Source of the DNA: Spirochaeta sp. UBA2779
GTDB lineage: Bacteria > Spirochaetota > Spirochaetia > DSM-2461
Direction of reading: 5' to 3'
NCBI GenBank assembly: GCA_002352375.1
Contig: DEIH01000180.1
Coordinates: 1-10,649 of the forward strand
Length of the DNA stretch: 10,649 nt
Shown here: positions 1-6,297 of the stretch, in pieces
How positions within the stretch are numbered: position 1 is the first letter of the stretch
Layout: every line of letters begins with the position of its first letter
Notes under the pieces: generated by a model
Databases searched by the model: none
The model's input: the letters and a program-made list of their open reading frames with translations, nothing else
Told to the model about the DNA's origin: nothing
Position numbers and translations under genes: made by a program

Positions 1-1988
1 TAACTCCCCGTGAACTCTGCGACCGGTACAACGAAATTCATGTGGATATTTATAACTGGTTTGAAATCGAGTTCAACCACTTCGGCCGCACCAGCCGACC
101 CGTCCAGACCGAAATCGTACAGAACCTGTTTAAACGTGTGGATGAATCAGGCTATATCAAGGAAGCCACCATCGAGCAGCTTTACTGCGAAAAGGATGAA
201 CGCTATCTGGCCGACCGCTATGTTCACGGCACCTGCCCCCATTGCGGGTATGAAGATGCCCGGGGCGATCAGTGTGAAAACTGCGGAAAGCTCCTGGATC
301 CCACCGATCTGGAATCGCCCCGATGCGGCACCTGCGGCAGCACCCCCGTTATCAGGGAAACCAGCCATCTCTATCTGGACTTACCGAAAATTAAACCCAT
401 ACTCGAAAAATGGATAAACGAGGTGAAAGTCAGCGGTTTCTGGGCCAACAACGCGGTGAAAATGACCGAAAGCTGGATAAGAGACGGGCTGAAAGAGCGG
501 GCCATCACCAGAGACCTCAAGTGGGGTATTCCGGTTCCCAAAGAAGGATTTGAGAATAAAGTCTTCTATGTCTGGTTTGACGCCCCAATCGGTTATATCT
601 CCATCACTGCCGATCTCACCGATGATTGGGAGTACTGGTGGCGCAGCCCCGAGGATACCGAACTCTTTCAGTTCATCGGGAAAGACAATATCCCCTTCCA
701 CACCGTTATCTTCCCATCAACCCTTTTAGCCTCCGGGGAAAAATGGACCAAGCTCCACCACATGAGTTCTTCAGAGTATCTGAACTACGAGAGCGGCAAA
801 TTCTCCAAGAGTAAGGGTATCGGTGTTTTTGGTACCGATTGCAGGGACACCGGCATCCCCGCCGATGTCTGGCGTTTTTACATCTATTACAACAGGCCTG
901 AGAACTCGGACTACCAGTTCACCTGGGCTGATTTTCAGGAGAAAGTGAACGGTGAACTCATCGGGAACTTCGCCAACCTTGTAAACCGCACTCTCTCCTT
1001 TCTGAATCGTTTTTATGACGGTAAAATCCCTGAGTCACCCATGGATTACGACATCTGGAATGCTGTTAAAGAAAAAGAACAAAATATCACCAAAAAACTG
1101 GATCGTGCCGAGCTCCGGGGCGCCTTTCGTGAAATTTTCGCCCTATGCGACCTTGGAAACAAGGCTTTCCAGGCCGGAGAACCCTGGCGTACCCGGAAAG
1201 ATACTCCCGAAGCGGCTGCAAAACTGTTGAAAACTCTTACCTTCCTGGTCCGCGATCTTGCCATTCTGGTAAAACCCTACTTGCCTGCAACATCCCGGCG
1301 CCTCTCCGAATGGTTTGGTCTGGAAAGTGATGAATGGAGCATCCTGGGCAGTGAAGAAGGCCCGGATAAAATCGCCCAGTCTGAAATACTCTTTGAAAAG
1401 CTTGAAGATGACAGAATTGCCGACTTAAGGGACCGTTTCAGCGGTTCTCAGGCTGAGCGCAAAGCTGCCGAAGCGGAAGCCAACACCCCGGATACCCCCA
1501 AAACTCCCGAGGAGAGTTTTACCACTCTAGACCTCCGGGCCGCCCGGATTACCGGTGTGGAACAGCATCCTAACGCCGATAAGCTTTACGTTATCACCCT
1601 GGATGACGGTAATGATGAGCCCCGAACCATCTGTTCCGGTCTGGTGAACGATTACAAACCTGAGGAACTGGACGGTAAAACCATCGTTCTGGCCTACAAT
1701 CTCAAGCCCGCCAAGCTCCGGGGTATTAAGAGTCATGGGATGCTTCTGGCCGCCGAGGATAATGAAAAGAATCTGGAAGTGCTTATGTCCGATGCCCAGC
1801 CTGGTGAGCGAGTGTTCCTCGATGGTGCAGTTCCTGCCGATCCTCCTGTTAAACGCATATCCATCGACCGCTTCTTTGAAACTCCAATTCATGTGGAAGG
1901 CGGAGCGGTGAAAGTGGGTGATTCGACTCTGATTCTGGCCGGTTGTCCTTTGAAAACATCTAAGGTGTTTTCAGGTAAGGTTGGTTAA
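1..1988 (+). CDS. metG: Methionyl-tRNA synthetase, 5' end cut off by the window
   Basis: Cytosolic class I synthetase that charges tRNA-Met with methionine. The reading frame is open from base 3, and LCDRYNEIH precedes the first in-frame GTG at 42. That GTG is internal: the true start and the HIGH motif lie before the window. A zinc knuckle is visible at about 234-290 (CPHC, then CENC about ten residues on), followed by a further CGTC near 325-336 and HLYLDL. This CxxC-rich insert is known from archaeal/eukaryotic-genre enzymes, a genre reported for spirochaetes. The KMSKS loop appears as KFSKS at 798-812. After the anticodon-binding helical region and an acidic, Ala/Thr/Pro-rich linker (about 1440-1520) comes a C-terminal tRNA-binding OB fold (about 1522-1830) with HPNADKLYV, ICSGL, KLRGIKSHGMLLAA. 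This is the dimerising EMAP-like domain seen in long MetRS forms. The stop is followed after one codon by the FemAB start, so the two genes are probably one operon. Confidence 0.97.
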   Translation, partial: TPRELCDRYNEIHVDIYNWFEIEFNHFGRTSRPVQTEIVQNLFKRVDESGYIKEATIEQLYCEKDERYLADRYVHGTCPHCGYEDARGDQCENCGKLLDPTDLESPRCGTCGSTPVIRETSHLYLDLPKIKPILEKWINEVKVSGFWANNAVKMTESWIRDGLKERAITRDLKWGIPVPKEGFENKVFYVWFDAPIGYISITADLTDDWEYWWRSPEDTELFQFIGKDNIPFHTVIFPSTLLASGEKWTKLHHMSSSEYLNYESGKFSKSKGIGVFGTDCRDTGIPADVWRFYIYYNRPENSDYQFTWADFQEKVNGELIGNFANLVNRTLSFLNRFYDGKIPESPMDYDIWNAVKEKEQNITKKLDRAELRGAFREIFALCDLGNKAFQAGEPWRTRKDTPEAAAKLLKTLTFLVRDLAILVKPYLPATSRRLSEWFGLESDEWSILGSEEGPDKIAQSEILFEKLEDDRIADLRDRFSGSQAERKAAEAEANTPDTPKTPEESFTTLDLRAARITGVEQHPNADKLYVITLDDGNDEPRTICSGLVNDYKPEELDGKTIVLAYNLKPAKLRGIKSHGMLLAAEDNEKNLEVLMSDAQPGERVFLDGAVPADPPVKRISIDRFFETPIHVEGGAVKVGDSTLILAGCPLKTSKVFSGKVG

Positions 1989-1991
1989 GAT

Positions 1992-3113
1992 TTGACCTCT
2001 GCCGCCCCGGCCCGGGATTCCTCTTCCTTCTCCCTGGAGCCCATAAATCTCGGGGAGTTTGAGGCCTCGGATAATCTCCTCCAGAGCAGATTCTGGGGAA
2101 ACTTCAAAGCCGCCGCCGGCTGGACCCCCATGGCGTTCCAATGGAACACCGCCATCCCCACCGGCAGTTTTCAAGGGCGCTTTCTCCTCCTTCACAGGCA
2201 CTTCCCCGGGAATCTCCGAATGGCTTACATCCCTTATGGGCCGGCCCTGCCCGAAGAACTGGACACCGACAGCAGCAGCGCATCCAAACTGCTGATATCC
2301 ATAGCCCGGTCCCTTGGAACACATCTCCCCAAAGGCTGCTTTGTTATCCGCTTCGATCTCACTGGAGGCACCCGGGGCCGGGTGGGCAGTCCTGAGTCAG
2401 CCATACATCCACAGCCCCTGAACCGCCCCCTGCACCCAGCCCCCTACAGGGTTCAGCCCCAGGATACTGTGATGCTGAATCTGGAACCTGATGAGAATAA
2501 GCTGCTCTCGGGTATGCACAAGAAAACCCGGTACAACATCCGCCTGGCAGAAAAAAAAGGTGTAACAATTCACCGGCATACCGGGAAGGACGCCCTTAAA
2601 AATCTTCCCCTCTGGTATGAAATCTACAGGGAAACCGGCCGAAGAGACGGCATCTCCCTTCACCCCGAATCCTATTACCGGCGGTTCTTTGAAAATGCTT
2701 CGGGGCCGGAAGAAGCAACCGCCGGCAGCCCCGAACTCTCCCTTTACGCTGCCGAACATGAAGGGGATACCCTGGCGGGAATCATCGTAGTTCGAAGCGG
2801 CAGGCGCTCAGTTTACATGTACGGTGCCTCAAGCGCCCTTAAACGGGAACTCATGCCCAATCAGCTCCTCCAATGGGCCGCTATTAAAGATGCCAGAACC
2901 GAGGGTGCCGGGGAGTACGATTTCTTCGGCATCCCCCCGGCGGACAATCCCTCCCATCCCATGCACGGGCTCTGGCGATTTAAAACCGGTTTCGGCGGGG
3001 AAATACGCCACTACCGGGGAGCCTGGGATTATCCAATGAAACCGGTAATTTACAACATGTACCGATTGGCGGAGAGAGTCCGGGGTCAATTGGCTGCCCT
3101 GCGGAAAAGGTAA
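1992..3113 (+). CDS. FemAB-family aminoacyl transferase (peptidoglycan cross-bridge type)
   Basis: Predicted 373-residue cytosolic protein of the FemA/FemB/FemX (double GNAT-fold) family. Known members move an amino acid from aminoacyl-tRNA onto the peptide of a peptidoglycan precursor. Family signatures: LLQSRFWGNFK at residues 29-39, near the N-terminus as usual; a first-domain strand FVIRFDLTG near 115-125; MHKKTRYNIRLAEKKGV at about 175-190, the typical start of the second domain; and a closing block with YMYGASS, LLQWAAIKDA, YDFFGIPP and LWRFKTGFGGE. It has no long coiled-coil arm. The start is TTG, one codon after the metG stop and in the same frame; the next in-frame ATG (residue 47) would cut into the conserved block, so TTG is preferred despite only a weak AAGG upstream. 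Coupling with an aminoacyl-tRNA synthetase gene fits an aminoacyl-tRNA-using enzyme. The amino acid and acceptor are unknown. Ornithine-glycine peptidoglycan is reported for some spirochaetes, which makes glycine a reasonable guess. Confidence 0.88.
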   Translation: MTSAAPARDSSSFSLEPINLGEFEASDNLLQSRFWGNFKAAAGWTPMAFQWNTAIPTGSFQGRFLLLHRHFPGNLRMAYIPYGPALPEELDTDSSSASKLLISIARSLGTHLPKGCFVIRFDLTGGTRGRVGSPESAIHPQPLNRPLHPAPYRVQPQDTVMLNLEPDENKLLSGMHKKTRYNIRLAEKKGVTIHRHTGKDALKNLPLWYEIYRETGRRDGISLHPESYYRRFFENASGPEEATAGSPELSLYAAEHEGDTLAGIIVVRSGRRSVYMYGASSALKRELMPNQLLQWAAIKDARTEGAGEYDFFGIPPADNPSHPMHGLWRFKTGFGGEIRHYRGAWDYPMKPVIYNMYRLAERVRGQLAALRKR

Positions 3114-3160
3114 TTCCTTAAATAATCTATCTTGTGAAGGGCTTCATCTGACGGGAATCA

Positions 3161-3532
3161 CTAAAGTAGCCTACAATCGTAGAATTGGAACTTCTTATCA
3201 TCACTCATAATATGGAATTTGTTCGCTATACTTTGAGCAATAAGCATTCTGTCAAAAGGATCTTTGTGATGAAATGGCATCTCTTTCAGTAATAAGGCAT
3301 CGGTGCCTTTGAAATCCAGGAGTTCGAACCCGCTTTTTTTCACCATTTCAACAGGATTGAAAGAGATATCCAAATTACCCAGAGAAGATTTAATCATAAT
3401 TTCAGCGATACTGATTGAGCTTACGTAGATTGTATTGGAAAGTCTTGTTATTTCCGCTTTGTTCCCGGGATTGATTTTATCCGGTTCTGAAAGAGCCCAG
3501 AGAAAAATATGGGTATCGAGAAGTATTTTCAC
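3161..3532 (-). CDS. vapC: PIN-domain toxin, VapC family
   Basis: Predicted 123-residue PIN-domain ribonuclease, the toxin of a type II module; known relatives cut tRNA or rRNA in a Mg-dependent way. The whole fold is present: LLDTHIFLWAL at the N-terminus with D6, SSISIAEIMIK with E44, HHKDPFDRMLIAQ with D91 and D94, and a C-terminal SDDKKFQFYD with D111/D112. These cover the acidic cluster expected for catalysis, so the toxin looks intact. Its ATG overlaps the antitoxin stop by 4 nt, giving translational coupling in the usual antitoxin-first order. It converges on the FemAB gene with a 47-bp gap in which I see no good terminator. Base composition is clearly more A+T-rich than metG-femAB, which suggests later arrival. 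Confidence 0.93.
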   Translation of the reverse strand: MKILLDTHIFLWALSEPDKINPGNKAEITRLSNTIYVSSISIAEIMIKSSLGNLDISFNPVEMVKKSGFELLDFKGTDALLLKEMPFHHKDPFDRMLIAQSIANKFHIMSDDKKFQFYDCRLL

Positions 3533-3762
3533 GTCTCTTTCCCATAGAACATTTCATTTATCTCAGCATCCTCATCCAGGAAATCATCAGGAACATGAAA
3601 ATCGTCTTGCAGTAATCCCAGCTTCCTTTTTCCTTCAGGTACATGCGGTACTAAATCAACCAGGGGTAAGTTGTTTTTTGCAATAACTACTTTTTCACCG
3701 TGATAAACCATATCCACAATTTTAGATAAGTTTGTTTTCGCTTCTGAAATATTAAAAATCAT
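3529..3762 (-). CDS. Phd/YefM-family antitoxin
   Basis: Predicted 77-residue antitoxin paired with the VapC-type toxin downstream. The N-terminal half (residues 1-45) carries the Phd/YefM DNA-binding and dimerisation pattern: FNISEAKTNLSKIVDMV, then GEKVVIAKNNLPLVDLVP. The acidic C-terminal tail, VPDDFLDEDAEINEMFYG, is the kind that wraps around a PIN toxin and neutralises it. The ATG lies about 24 nt downstream of a strong-looking promoter overlaid by inverted repeats, which fits the autoregulation known for this class. No good Shine-Dalgarno sequence is visible (AGTTGGTTGAATT precedes the ATG). Phd/YefM antitoxins are found with Doc, YoeB/RelE and VapC toxins; here the partner is clearly a PIN domain. 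Confidence 0.92.
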   Translation of the reverse strand: MIFNISEAKTNLSKIVDMVYHGEKVVIAKNNLPLVDLVPHVPEGKRKLGLLQDDFHVPDDFLDEDAEINEMFYGKET

Positions 3763-3780
3763 AATTCAACCAACTTATAT

Positions 3781-3812
3781 GGTCTATTGTACTAAAGTAG
3801 ACCAGATTGGTC
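3781..3812. promoter_or_regulatory. Overlapping inverted repeats, probable autoregulatory operator
   Basis: GGTCTA (3781-3786) is repeated inverted as TAGACC (3798-3803), with an 11-bp spacer whose centre is also partly symmetric. The right half-site is shared with a second perfect inverted repeat, GACCA-GAT-TGGTC (3800-3812). Together they cover the -10, the spacer and part of the -35. Placement over the promoter and sharing of half-sites fit the multi-site binding described for Phd-type antitoxins and antitoxin-toxin complexes; binding itself is inferred. Confidence 0.6.
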
Positions 3813-3814
3813 AA
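3786..3814 (-). promoter_or_regulatory. Sigma-70-type promoter of the Phd/VapC operon
   Basis: Read on the minus strand, TTGACC (bases 3814-3809) is followed by exactly 17 bp and then TACAAT (3791-3786), matching five of six bases in each hexamer. Initiation would be expected near 3779, leaving a leader of roughly 17 nt before the antitoxin ATG at 3762. It is the best promoter match noticed in the window. Confidence 0.7.
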
Positions 3815-3836
3815 ACTTGTTATCTATGGTAAGTGA

Positions 3837-4044
3837 AGTTCATTCCTAGTTCTGCAGCTAATCAGACAATTAAACTTCCTGATTGTTCAGGAGGTGCAGA
3901 ATCAGGGGCGAATGGCTGACGGCCCGGCGGAAGAGGTGACTCTGAAAAATATCGGTAAAAGCTGTTATCGACAATATAATTCCGGCCCTGAAAAGCGCTG
4001 TTGAATCCGGTTTATATTACAATCCTTACAGTGCCAGACGGTAA
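3837..4044 (+). pseudogene. Possible frameshifted gene relic, unrecognised
   Basis: After a TGA at 3834-3836 one frame stays open through VQNQGRMADGPAEEVTLKNIGK (ATG at 3912, with AGGGG just before it). At the A4 run 3957-3960 the plausible protein continues in the next frame as AVIDNIIPALKSAVESGLYY and a short tail, ending at TAA 4042-4044. Removing one A would join the two into a protein-like C-terminal segment of about 43 residues from the ATG. It overlaps the tail of the convergent alcohol dehydrogenase by 19 nt. I do not recognise a family. It could be the remnant of a displaced gene, a short gene with an indel or sequencing error, or chance; no ribosomal frameshift motif was seen. Confidence 0.25.
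3875..3894. other. Small hairpin, possible weak terminator for the dehydrogenase gene
   Basis: CTTCCTGA and TCAGGAGG pair around a 4-nt loop TTGT, giving an 8-bp stem with one G-U pair. Read on the minus strand the stem is followed by GTTTAATTG, only a poor T-tract. It lies about 130 nt downstream of the dehydrogenase stop. A terminator role is a guess. Confidence 0.25.
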
Positions 4045-5201
4045 ATCTCTTCCAGATCCTCATCGCTGTATCCGTCTATCCCCCACATCCCGCAGAGGGT
4101 TCTTGCCTGTTTCACCAGCTCCGGTATATCCGGGTTTTCAATACCCGCTTCCCTGAGATTTACCGGACATCCTGCGCTCTTTATCCAACTGGTGAATCTA
4201 TCGATTACCAGATTGCAGGCTTTGCTCTCATCCAATTTGGCAATTTCATCCCCCATTTCCATAATCTTTTCACCGAAAAGAAGAATCCGGGGAGCAATGG
4301 AATCCCTTTTGTATTTCAGCCAGGAAGGGAAAATTGCCGCCAGACCGGCACCATGAGCAACTTCATAAATGGCACTTAAGGGATGTTCCAGCATGTGATT
4401 TGGAATCATGGCCCCCTTTACACCGGCGTTAGTCAGCCCGTTCCACGCCAGGGCTCCGGCCCACATCAGGGCGGCCCTGCCATCTTTGCTGCGGGCATCT
4501 TTCTGCACCATTTCAAGGCTTTTCATTACCGCTCGAACTGTCCCCTCCACAAAACCGTCCTGAACCGGTGCAAAGGAATCGGTAGAAGTGAAGTAACCTT
4601 CCAGCATGTGACTCATTATGTCAAAGCTGGCATATGCGGTGTATTTCAAAGGCAGTGTATAGGTGAGGGATGGGTCGAGAAACGCCACTTTGGGAGCAAT
4701 CAGCGGCGAGCGGGCTCCGAATTTCTCATTTGTATCAGTATTGGTTAAAACACTTACCAGGTTGGTCTCCGAAGATGTTGCTGGGAGGGTTTGAACGGCA
4801 ATAATTGGAAGTGCCCTTTCTATTACCGCTTTTCGGTCGTACAAATCCCAGAGATTTCCTGAATAACAGACTCCGGCAGCAATGGCCTTTGCCTCATCGA
4901 TAACACTTCCACCGCCTACGGCAATAATCATTTCAGTGTTACTCTTCCTCGCCTTTTCAGTCCCTTTCCGGGCATGACTGAGTTCGGGGTTGGGTTTTAC
5001 TCCGGAGAATTCTTCGACAGTGATACCTGCATCTTTCAGTGAAGAGATAACCTGAGAATAAAGGCCGCTCTTCATGATACTGTTCCGACCAAATACAAGG
5101 AGGGCCTTATTGCCGAACTCGCTGGCAATTTTTCCAAGGTCAATTACAATATTTTCCCCGAAAATCACACGGGTGGGGGAGTAGAACTCAAAGTTTTGCA
5201 T
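4026..5201 (-). CDS. Iron-containing alcohol dehydrogenase, YqhD/butanol dehydrogenase type
   Basis: Predicted 391-residue cytosolic group III alcohol dehydrogenase that reduces aldehydes or oxidises primary alcohols with NAD(P)H; length is normal for the family. The N-terminal Rossmann-like domain opens with NFEFYSPTRVIFGE and has the dinucleotide site GGGSVIDEAKAIA at residues 96-108. Metal ligands can be assigned by family position: D194 and H198 (FDIMSHMLEGYF), H269 (PNHMLEHPLSA) and H283 (VAHGAGLA). The LPATSSETN block and C-terminal GIDGYSDEDLEEIYRLAL fit the YqhD/BDH branch, many of which prefer NADPH and broad short-chain aldehydes; substrate cannot be read from sequence. The start is supported by AAGAGG ending 7 nt before the ATG. 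It appears monocistronic, with its own promoter region and toxin-antitoxin-like modules on both sides. Possible jobs are fermentative aldehyde disposal or detoxification. Confidence 0.93.
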   Translation of the reverse strand: MQNFEFYSPTRVIFGENIVIDLGKIASEFGNKALLVFGRNSIMKSGLYSQVISSLKDAGITVEEFSGVKPNPELSHARKGTEKARKSNTEMIIAVGGGSVIDEAKAIAAGVCYSGNLWDLYDRKAVIERALPIIAVQTLPATSSETNLVSVLTNTDTNEKFGARSPLIAPKVAFLDPSLTYTLPLKYTAYASFDIMSHMLEGYFTSTDSFAPVQDGFVEGTVRAVMKSLEMVQKDARSKDGRAALMWAGALAWNGLTNAGVKGAMIPNHMLEHPLSAIYEVAHGAGLAAIFPSWLKYKRDSIAPRILLFGEKIMEMGDEIAKLDESKACNLVIDRFTSWIKSAGCPVNLREAGIENPDIPELVKQARTLCGMWGIDGYSDEDLEEIYRLAL

Positions 5202-5252
5202 AAATAAACCTCTTGATTTAATAATTCGGACTCAATGCCCTGGATATTTCAG

Positions 5253-5273
5253 GACAATGATAATGAAGATAAC
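5253..5273. promoter_or_regulatory. GATAAT-rich, Fur-box-like site near the dehydrogenase transcription start
   Basis: Bases 5253-5271 match 14 of 19 positions of the classical enterobacterial Fur box, with 11 of the first 12 identical. AATGATAAT (5256-5264) recurs exactly at 5327-5335 within and just beyond the palindrome. The site would lie immediately downstream of the predicted start point, a repressing position. A+T-rich DNA gives such matches by chance, so metal control is a hypothesis only. Confidence 0.3.
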
Positions 5274-5281
5274 TTCAAGTT

Positions 5282-5310
5282 ATTATACAAGGATTGGCCT
5301 GGTTTGTTAT
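5282..5310 (-). promoter_or_regulatory. Candidate promoter of the alcohol dehydrogenase gene
   Basis: On the minus strand a perfect TATAAT (5287-5282) lies 17 bp downstream of ATAACA (5310-5305), which matches four of six -35 bases. The predicted start near 5275 would give a leader of about 73 nt. The -35 overlaps the left arm of the long palindrome at 5307-5334, which suggests control at this site. Confidence 0.5.
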
Positions 5311-5334
5311 CATTTACGTTGAGATAAATGATAA
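5307..5334. promoter_or_regulatory. Perfect 10-bp-arm palindrome at the dehydrogenase promoter
   Basis: TTATCATTTA (5307-5316) and TAAATGATAA (5325-5334) are exact reverse complements around an 8-bp spacer. The element covers the -35 of the minus-strand candidate promoter and the bases upstream of it, so it could be an operator or activator site. It could also form a hairpin, but no T-tract follows on either strand, so a terminator is unlikely. Confidence 0.5.
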
Positions 5335-5386
5335 TACATGTAAGAGAATATTCCACCTAATGGACATTGATGGCAACATTAATGAA

Positions 5387-5403
5387 TATTGCATATTGCA
5401 ATA
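5387..5403. promoter_or_regulatory. Palindrome upstream of the DUF6922/AbiEii pair
   Basis: TATTGCA and TGCAATA are perfect 7-bp arms around TAT. The element lies 15 bp before the chosen start codon at 5419 and may be the autoregulatory operator of the gene pair. I found no convincing -35/-10 pair; TTGATG at 5367-5372 is a possible -35. Confidence 0.45.
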
Positions 5404-5418
5404 GTGGTGATAAAATGC

Positions 5419-5676
5419 ATGACGCAGTATTATTGCCATATGAACTCATGGATTAAAAGCCTGTCTCCCGAACTATTCTGGGATGTTTCTCAAAAGGAAG
5501 TAGATCCGGAGATTCATGAGCGCTGGCTGATTGAAAGAGTTCTCCAGCGGGGCCGTTGGGAGGATTGGCTTATTCTTAAAACACAATATGATAAATCCAG
5601 ACTCCGGAATCTGATACCTCAATTACAGCTGGATCCCAAAGCCGCAAATTTTCTCAATTTGTACTGCAGAAAATGA
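5419..5676 (+). CDS. Small DUF6922-like protein, probable partner/antitoxin of the AbiEii-type gene
   Basis: Predicted 85 residues from the ATG at 5419, which has GGTGA 8 nt upstream; an in-frame ATG at 5440 would give 78 residues but has no visible ribosome site. The core reads ELFWDVSQKEVDPEIHERWLIERVLQRGRWEDW, then YDKSRLRNLIPQLQLDPKAANFLNLYC. This matches my memory of the DUF6922 pattern (LFWD, then IIERVLERG, ending in NFLSLLF). Such small genes are commonly found directly before AbiEii nucleotidyltransferase genes. The protein is soluble, likely helical and rich in Arg and Trp. Its TGA overlaps the next ATG by 4 nt, so translation is coupled. By analogy it would be the antitoxin or regulatory partner, but that function is inference; it is unrelated to the AbiEi winged-helix antitoxin by eye. 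Confidence 0.78.
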   Translation: MTQYYCHMNSWIKSLSPELFWDVSQKEVDPEIHERWLIERVLQRGRWEDWLILKTQYDKSRLRNLIPQLQLDPKAANFLNLYCRK

Positions 5677-6296
5677 TGTATTACCCGGAGAGTGTCTCCC
5701 AGGAACTGCTTCTCATACTCAAGAAGTTAATGCTGGAAGCAGGGCTTGAAGGTTTCAACCTGGGTGGTGGAACCTCTCTGGCTCTTCGTTTCGGACATCG
5801 CAGGTCTGTTGATATCGATCTTTTTTCTACCAGCCAAATCAACTCCCTGCATCTGAGTGAAGTTCTGCATAGCAGGTTCAGCAGTCTTGAGCTTGTGAAT
5901 AGAACCGAGGGTAGTCTTTGCATGCTTATTGATGGCTTTAAGCTGGATATTCTTCAGCATAACTACCCTTTGCTTAACGAATCCCTTGTTAATAATGGTA
6001 TACGTTATCTCTCACTCCCGGACCTTGCTGCAATGAAGATAAATGCAGTAACTAATAGGGGGTCTAAGAAGGATTTTATTGACCTTTATCTACTTCATTT
6101 AAACGGTATCCCGCTGACTGAATCGTTGGATTATTTCTGTAAAAAATATGGCAGCACCGGCCGTTTCCTGGCCATCAGAAGCCTGGGTTGGTTTGAAGAT
6201 GCAGATGCAGAACCGGATCCGATATTTCTTAATGGATGGACCTGGAAAACTGTCCGTCTACAAATGGAAAATCTCGTTGAGGATTTCCTGATTTAG
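5673..6296 (+). CDS. AbiEii/AbiGii-type nucleotidyltransferase (toxin-like)
   Basis: Predicted 207-residue cytosolic protein of the AbiEii/AbiGii family, a polymerase-beta-fold nucleotidyltransferase. Characterised members act as toxins in toxin-antitoxin or abortive-infection modules, some by adding nucleotides to tRNA. The signature GGGTSLALRFGHRRSVDIDLFS spans residues 31-52, with the GT/S loop at 32-35 and metal-binding D47 and D49; a third acidic residue is plausible at D92 (FKLDIL). The family's later block is intact: LSLPDLAAMKINAVTNRGSKKDFIDLYLL at 113-141. The protein is shorter than full-length AbiEii (about 300 residues) but usual for the compact DUF6922-linked form. It starts with ATGATG overlapping the upstream stop; either ATG could be used. 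It converges on the DUF294 gene with a 1-bp gap and no terminator between them, so antisense read-through is possible. Confidence 0.9.
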   Translation: MMYYPESVSQELLLILKKLMLEAGLEGFNLGGGTSLALRFGHRRSVDIDLFSTSQINSLHLSEVLHSRFSSLELVNRTEGSLCMLIDGFKLDILQHNYPLLNESLVNNGIRYLSLPDLAAMKINAVTNRGSKKDFIDLYLLHLNGIPLTESLDYFCKKYGSTGRFLAIRSLGWFEDADAEPDPIFLNGWTWKTVRLQMENLVEDFLI

Positions 6297-6297
6297 C

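Noticed and set aside
42..44. GTG as the start of metG
   Set aside because: The frame is open to the window edge and the upstream residues (LCDRYNEIH) match the MetRS body; the gene is truncated by the window.
3136..3147. TGAAG-GG-CTTCA inverted repeat between the FemAB gene and vapC as a bidirectional terminator
   Set aside because: The loop is only 2 nt, the stem is short, and no T-tract follows on either strand.
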